From an uncultured Myxococcales bacterium (GTDB lineage Bacteria > Myxococcota_A > UBA9042): DNA of 19,612 bases. Shown one piece after another: positions 15,622 through 19,612 of this stretch. The stretch spans positions 1 to 19,612 of the forward strand of contig CALGHC010000196.1 of assembly GCA_937915965.1 (NCBI GenBank), given 5' to 3'. A model generated the notes under the pieces. It saw nothing but the letters and a program-made list of their open reading frames with translations, did not search any database and was not told the DNA's origin. The translations under genes were made by a program, and so were the position numbers. Numbering within the stretch: the stretch's first letter is position 1; the number at the start of each line of letters is the position of its first letter.

Positions 15622-16725
15622 ATGGCGAAGCTCACGCGCGAAGCGGTCCTGGCCGCGCTGTCGACCGTGCAGGACCCCGATCTTCACAAGGACCTCGTCG
15701 CCCTAGGCATGATCCAGGACCTCGAGGTGGGCGATGATGGCGCCGTCACCGGCCGAATCGTGCTGACGACGCCCGCCTGTCCGATGAAGGAGCGCATCCA
15801 GCGCGAAGCCACCGAGGCCGTGGCCGCCGTCGACGGCGTGAGCCAGATCAACTTCACCATGGACGCAGTCGTCGCCAAGCCGACGACGCCACAGGGCGAC
15901 CGCCTGCCGGGTGTGAAGAACATCATCGGCGTGGGCGCCGGCAAGGGCGGCGTCGGCAAGTCGACGGTCTCGGTCAACCTCGCCGTTGCGCTCGCACGCA
16001 CCGGAGCGGCGGTCGGTCTGCTCGACGCTGACATCTACGGTCCCAGTGTGCCGATGATGCTCGGGGTCGCCAGCGCGCGCCCTGCCGTCGACGAGGACCG
16101 CAAGCTCATCCCCATCGAGGCGCACGGCATCCGCTTCATGTCGATGGGGCTGCTGGTACCCGCGGACGAAGCGGTCGTCTGGCGCGGACCCATGATCGGC
16201 AGGGCGGTGCAGCAGTTCGTTGAGGATGTCGCCTGGGGCGACCTTGACTACTTGATCGTCGACCTTCCGCCGGGGACCGGCGACGTGGTCCTGAGTCTGA
16301 GCCAGGCGATCCCGATGTCCGGGGCGGTTGTCGTCGCAACTCCGCAAGACGTTGCGTTTGCCGACGTCACACGAGCCGTGCGGATGTTCGGCATGCTCAA
16401 GATCGACATCCTCGGACTCGTCGAGAACATGGCCTGGTTCCATTGCCCCGATAACGGCAAGGACTACCCGATCTTTGGCCAGAGCCGCGCGCCAGATCAC
16501 TGCGCCGCCATGGGCGTCGAGCTGCTCTGCCGCCTGCCGATCGATCTCGCCGTGTCGCCCGCCGCCGACTCCGGCAGGCCAATCGCCGTTGACGCACCCG
16601 ACTCCGAGCAGACCAAGCTCTACGCCGACCTCGCCGGCGCAGTCGCGTCTCGTCAAGAGATTCTCAACCACAAGCGTGCGAAACGCAGTGAGTTGAAGGA
16701 CTTCTTCCGAGTCGTCCCGAGCTGA
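15622..16725 (+). CDS. mrp: Mrp/ApbC/NBP35-family P-loop ATPase, iron-sulfur cluster carrier
   Basis: Cytoplasmic ATPase thought to bind and transfer Fe-S clusters to target proteins. An N-terminal MIP18/DUF59 domain (1-85; DPDLHKDLVALGMI, with C53 in PACPMKERI) is followed by the deviant Walker A GKGGVGKST (107-115), LLDADIYGPS (133-142) and VDLPPGTGD (213-221). In most family members a C-x-x-C in the ENM...F-x-C-P-x-C segment bridges the cluster between two subunits. Here that segment is ENMAWFHCPDNGK, so C275 is kept but the second position is N278. Length is 367 aa. The ribosome site is weak (GCAGGTG, 15611-15617). It is divergent from iscS and shares a mirror-image promoter element with it. 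Confidence 0.93.
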   Translation: MAKLTREAVLAALSTVQDPDLHKDLVALGMIQDLEVGDDGAVTGRIVLTTPACPMKERIQREATEAVAAVDGVSQINFTMDAVVAKPTTPQGDRLPGVKNIIGVGAGKGGVGKSTVSVNLAVALARTGAAVGLLDADIYGPSVPMMLGVASARPAVDEDRKLIPIEAHGIRFMSMGLLVPADEAVVWRGPMIGRAVQQFVEDVAWGDLDYLIVDLPPGTGDVVLSLSQAIPMSGAVVVATPQDVAFADVTRAVRMFGMLKIDILGLVENMAWFHCPDNGKDYPIFGQSRAPDHCAAMGVELLCRLPIDLAVSPAADSGRPIAVDAPDSEQTKLYADLAGAVASRQEILNHKRAKRSELKDFFRVVPS

Positions 16726-16757
16726 TCGGCACCGCAGGGCCAGCTACGCGCCGACCG

Positions 16758-19232
16758 CTACTGGGTCGCAGATTCGAGCGCCTCGTCCTCCACGCTCGGC
16801 TCGCCGGCTTCACCGCTCGCCGTTGCGGTGCCCGTCCCCGGCTCGCTGGTTGGCGGCCGATTGGCGGCCTCGGCGGCTAGTGGCAGTGGCTCGTCTCCCA
16901 ATGCGCTCGCGCCCTCTTCGGGGTCCGTCTCTAGCGGTTGGGGTTCGGCGCGCGCACCGAGCACGTGAGGCAGGCGCGGCAGCGGCAGGACTGGCACCCG
17001 ATCGAGCGCCTGTCGCATGAAGTTCGCCCAGATTGGCAGCGCAAGGGAGCCACCGGTGCCATTCGGCATGGGCTTTCGGTCGTCGTGCCCCACCCAGGTC
17101 GCCGCAACAAGCCGCGGCGAAAATCCGACGAACCAGGTGTCGCGGCTGCGGTTGGTGGTCCCCGTCTTGCCCGCCACCGGCCGACCCACTGCGGCGTGGC
17201 GACCGCTACCTCTGCGCACCACCTCTCCGAGCATGTCCGTCAGCGCCCGGGTCACCGCTTCGGAGACGACCCGCGTGCCACCGTCGCGGGGCGCGAGGAA
17301 GAGGGTCTGGCCGGCCTTGTCGGCGACGCGGGTAACGAAGATCGGGGTCGCGTAGATGCCCTCGGCGGCGATGGTCGCGTAGGCGTTCGCAAGCTCGATC
17401 GGTCGTACTCCCGATGCGCCCAGGGCCAGCGGCAGATCGACCGAGAGCGGGCTGGTGATGCCCAATCGGCGGGCGAAGTCGGCGACCCGCTCTGGGCCGA
17501 CCCGCTGGGCAACCTCGACGGCGATCGAATTCACCGACCGGGCGAGCGCGTCGCGCACCGTGTGCTCCTTGCCGTCCCAATCGCCGCTGTAGTTGCGCGG
17601 CGACCAGGGCCTGCCATGGCTGACGTAGGTTCGCTTCTCGTCGACCACCAGGGTGTCGGGCGTCACCAGCCCTGCCTCCATTGCCGCGCCGTAGACGAAG
17701 GTCTTGAAGGTCGATCCTGGCTGGCGCACCGCCTGGCGGGCCCGGTCGAAGGGGTGCAGCCCGAAATCGTCTCCGCCAACCAGCGCGCGCACCAGCCGGG
17801 TCTGCGGCTCAAGCGCGACCAACGCGGCTTGTGGCCCCATCTCTGGCGCAAGCAGCCACCAGCCTGGTGCCGTGTCGGACTCGCCTACCCGCGTGCGCAG
17901 TGAAACGCGCAAGAGGTCGCCGCGAGACCAGCCCTCTATCGGCGCGGCCGTGGTCGCCGCGTCTGGGCCGGTGTCCGCCGCGTCTGGGCCGGTGTCCGCG
18001 TCTGCGTAGCGCGCCACGGCCGCCCATGGCAGCCGACCGAGGGTGCCGCCGAGGTCGATCTCCCAGGCCGCTTCGTCCGGCAGATTGCGCAGCACCACGC
18101 CGAGCTCGACCCGACCTGTTCGAAGTGGCCGCTTGCGGTGGCCACGCTCGAGCCTCGCGAGACCGGCGAGCAGGTCCGCCTCGCTTTGGTAGTGCCGCAG
18201 CGGCCTGGCGCTGCGATAGCGCCGGTCGACGCGCTTGAGCCCGCTGGCGACGGCATCTTCGGCCGCGCGCTGCACCTCTGCGTCCAACGCGACCTCGATG
18301 CGCAGGCCGGCACTTCGGAGAGCCTCGTTGCCGAAGCGCTCGACCACTTCTCGGCGTGCGGCTTCGACATACCAGCGTCCCAGCCGATTGCGTGTCTCGT
18401 CCGTGCCAGTGGTTGGCAGTGGTGTCTGTCCGGCACGGGTCGCGTCGGCTTCGTTGATGTAGCCGCGCCGGCGCATCTGTTCGAGCACGTACGCGCGTCG
18501 CCTGCGGGCCGCCTCGGGGTGCCTCAGCGGCGAGAGACGTGCCGGCGCGTTGACCACCCCGGCGAGCATCGCCGCCTCGGCGATGTCGAGGCCGCTCGCC
18601 GATTTGCCGAAGTAGAAACGGGCGGCCTCTTCGACGCCGTAGCGCCCGTGACCGAAGTAGATCTCGTTGGCGTAGAGCGTGAGGATTTCGTATTTCGATA
18701 GCTTTTGCTCAAGCTTGCGGGCGAGCACCAGCTCCTTGAGTTTGCGGGTCACCGTCTTCTCGGCCGACAGATAGCGCGTCTTGGCGAACTGCTGCGTGAT
18801 CGTCGACGCGCCTTGGGCGTAGCGACCCGTGAGCACATCGACCCAAACTGCCCGCGCGATACCCGCCACGTCGAGGCCCGGGTGGTGAAAGAAGGCCGCA
18901 TCCTCCGCGCAGACCAGGGCGAAGAACAGGCTGTCGGGGATCCGCTCGCGCGGAACGACCGTGCGGATCTCGCTGCCGAAGCGAGCGAGCAGCTCGCCAC
19001 CGGCGGTATAGACCCGCGAGGGTTCTCGGGCGATGCGGGTATACGCTTGCCACGAGAAGACGTCTGGGAGGCGCGCGTCCAGGGTGTAGAAGACCACCGC
19101 GCCGCCACCGATCGCCATCGCGGCTCCAATGAGCCCGACAGCAAGCAGGCGCCGCAACCAGCGACGCAGCCGCGTCCGCCCTTGAGGAGGGACGGCTCGT
19201 GGCGCACTGGACCTGTCGGCGTTCTTTGCCAT
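16758..19232 (-). CDS. mrcA: penicillin-binding protein 1A, bifunctional class A PBP
   Basis: Inner-membrane enzyme that polymerises glycan strands and cross-links peptides in peptidoglycan. It has a basic N-terminus and a transmembrane helix (about 29-50). The GT51 transglycosylase (about 70-260) has catalytic E110 (CAEDAAFFHHPG) and GASTITQQ (141-148). A family-specific OB-like insert (about 315-465) precedes the transpeptidase, with S507-x-x-K510 (GSTFK), S566-V-N568 and K689-T-G (GKTGTT). All catalytic residues are present, so it should be active. A small Asp/Ala repeat (DTGPDAA twice, 413-426) lies in the OB-like insert. The C-terminal 60 residues are acidic and disordered-looking. The ATG at 19230-19232 has a close GAGG (4-nt spacing). 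It is 824 aa, typical for PBP1A. Confidence 0.95.
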   Translation of the reverse strand: MAKNADRSSAPRAVPPQGRTRLRRWLRRLLAVGLIGAAMAIGGGAVVFYTLDARLPDVFSWQAYTRIAREPSRVYTAGGELLARFGSEIRTVVPRERIPDSLFFALVCAEDAAFFHHPGLDVAGIARAVWVDVLTGRYAQGASTITQQFAKTRYLSAEKTVTRKLKELVLARKLEQKLSKYEILTLYANEIYFGHGRYGVEEAARFYFGKSASGLDIAEAAMLAGVVNAPARLSPLRHPEAARRRRAYVLEQMRRRGYINEADATRAGQTPLPTTGTDETRNRLGRWYVEAARREVVERFGNEALRSAGLRIEVALDAEVQRAAEDAVASGLKRVDRRYRSARPLRHYQSEADLLAGLARLERGHRKRPLRTGRVELGVVLRNLPDEAAWEIDLGGTLGRLPWAAVARYADADTGPDAADTGPDAATTAAPIEGWSRGDLLRVSLRTRVGESDTAPGWWLLAPEMGPQAALVALEPQTRLVRALVGGDDFGLHPFDRARQAVRQPGSTFKTFVYGAAMEAGLVTPDTLVVDEKRTYVSHGRPWSPRNYSGDWDGKEHTVRDALARSVNSIAVEVAQRVGPERVADFARRLGITSPLSVDLPLALGASGVRPIELANAYATIAAEGIYATPIFVTRVADKAGQTLFLAPRDGGTRVVSEAVTRALTDMLGEVVRRGSGRHAAVGRPVAGKTGTTNRSRDTWFVGFSPRLVAATWVGHDDRKPMPNGTGGSLALPIWANFMRQALDRVPVLPLPRLPHVLGARAEPQPLETDPEEGASALGDEPLPLAAEAANRPPTSEPGTGTATASGEAGEPSVEDEALESATQ
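17956..17997. repeat. 21-bp perfect tandem duplication inside the PBP1A gene
   Basis: Two identical 21-bp copies, 17956-17976 and 17977-17997, encode DTGPDAA twice on the minus strand. The exact identity implies recent duplication or ongoing slippage. It falls in a loop of the OB-like insert where length change is probably tolerated. Confidence 0.95.
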
Positions 19233-19241
19233 GGCCCCTCG

Positions 19242-19247
19242 ATTGTA
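19242..19247 (-). promoter_or_regulatory. possible -10 element of the PBP1A gene, very close to the start codon
   Basis: On the minus strand, TACAAT ends only 9 nt before the ATG. If used, transcription would begin within a few bases of the start codon, making the mRNA almost leaderless. The -35 at 17-bp spacing is poor (CTGGCG), so the assignment is uncertain. Confidence 0.3.
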
Positions 19248-19349
19248 GGTCGCCGGCCGCTTCGCGCCAGCAGATAGCCCGAAGCGCTCCGATGCCGCGT
19301 GGCTCGATGATGCAGGTGCTTGCGCGGGGGGCGACGTCGTGGAAACCTA

Positions 19350-19417
19350 CGGCCGCTCCGGCAGCAGGGAGGCGACACTGCAAGTGGCGCTGCTACCTGT
19401 GGTCGCCGGAGCGGCTG
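19350..19417. ncRNA. long structured inverted-repeat element, possible non-coding or leader RNA
   Basis: The arms GCCGCTCCGGC (19352-19362) and GCCGGAGCGGC (19405-19415) are perfect reverse complements. They extend by a G-T wobble and a C-G pair to about 13 bp. Inside, CAGG (19365-19368) can pair with CCTG (19396-19399). A terminal hairpin, GCGACACT-GCA-AGTGGCGC (19372-19390), pairs at 7 of 8 positions. The whole folds as one long stem with two internal loops. It lies between the PBP1A start and the zinc-ribbon gene, ending 62 nt before that gene's ATG. It matches no RNA family I recognise (not tRNA, SRP RNA or a known riboswitch). It could equally be a DNA-level palindrome. Confidence 0.45.
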
Positions 19418-19479
19418 AATGCACATCGCGACCCGCGGGCCGAACGCCCGGTGGTGTGCCCAGAAGGTGGGAGAGGTTC

Positions 19480-19612
19480 ATGGCGACGCGACCGTGCCCG
19501 GCATGTGGGGCTCACAATCCCGTCGAGTTCCGCTTCTGTGGCCACTGCGGGGGCACGATCGGCGTGGCAGCCTCGCCGCCGCCGTCGCGCGCTGGCGGCA
19601 TCCCGCCACCGC
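19480..19612 (+). CDS. zinc-ribbon protein, 5' end only, cut by the window edge
   Basis: The first 44 codons are present. C6-x2-C9 and C20-x2-C23 (CPACGAHNPVEFRFCGHC) form a classic zinc ribbon, followed by a Pro/Ala/Ser-rich linker. GGGAGAGG just before the ATG is a good ribosome site. Such N-terminal ribbons often head larger regulatory proteins (FHA, kinase, cyclase or membrane proteins) in this bacterial group. The downstream part is outside the window, so no function is assigned. Confidence 0.8.
   Translation, partial: MATRPCPACGAHNPVEFRFCGHCGGTIGVAASPPPSRAGGIPPP

Noticed and set aside
19350..19417. tRNA, SRP RNA or a known riboswitch
   Set aside because: There is no T-loop or anticodon arm pattern, no GGAA-loop SRP signature, and no conserved core of a riboswitch class I could recognise.

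Overview
The window is high-GC DNA (roughly two thirds G+C) with dense, mostly housekeeping gene content. The organism is probably a Gram-negative bacterium of the Myxococcota / former Deltaproteobacteria type. This is inferred from two lipoproteins with long Asp/Gly/Ala repeat linkers after the lipobox (one has thirteen perfect xxDxG pentads), a class A penicillin-binding protein, a membrane-anchored M23 peptidase, and a fused gamma-alpha 2-oxoacid:ferredoxin oxidoreductase. No tRNA, rRNA, insertion sequence, CRISPR array or prophage gene was seen.

Layout. At 1-90 there may be the tail of a plus-strand gene, meeting a minus-strand TrmA/RlmD-type RNA uridine methyltransferase (87-1451). Divergent from it is a two-gene unit: a pentad-repeat lipoprotein with an OB-fold-like domain (1522-2760), and an orphan beta-class DNA methyltransferase whose GTG start overlaps the lipoprotein stop (2757-4160). 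A minus-strand M23 endopeptidase (4178-5623) converges on it. A 311-bp intergenic stretch carries divergent promoters and a 10-bp tandem repeat. Then come cysS (5935-7443), a small one-helix membrane protein (7501-7725), korA (7909-9819), korB (9898-10929), a short HPF/RaiA-family ribosome hibernation factor (11110-11460) and a second lipoprotein with a 28-cysteine domain (11598-13136).

The iron-sulfur block follows. On the minus strand, iscS (14142-15386) and a PflX-type radical SAM protein (13139-14128) form an operon with a 13-nt gap. Divergently, mrp/apbC (15622-16725) encodes an Fe-S carrier ATPase. Both promoters are readable, and each contains the same 11-bp -35 region in mirror orientation. 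A plausible reading is cluster assembly (IscS), delivery (Mrp) and a client (the radical SAM enzyme, and perhaps KorB, which has four likely 4Fe-4S cysteines).

The right end holds a minus-strand PBP1A (16758-19232). Beyond it are an intergenic region with a strong, long inverted repeat (about 19350-19417) and the first 44 codons of a zinc-ribbon protein cut by the window edge.

The least explained items are the shared promoter element between iscS and mrp, the structured element near 19.35 kb, the palindrome in the korA leader, the orphan methyltransferase coupled to a lipoprotein, and the functionally unassigned PflX protein.
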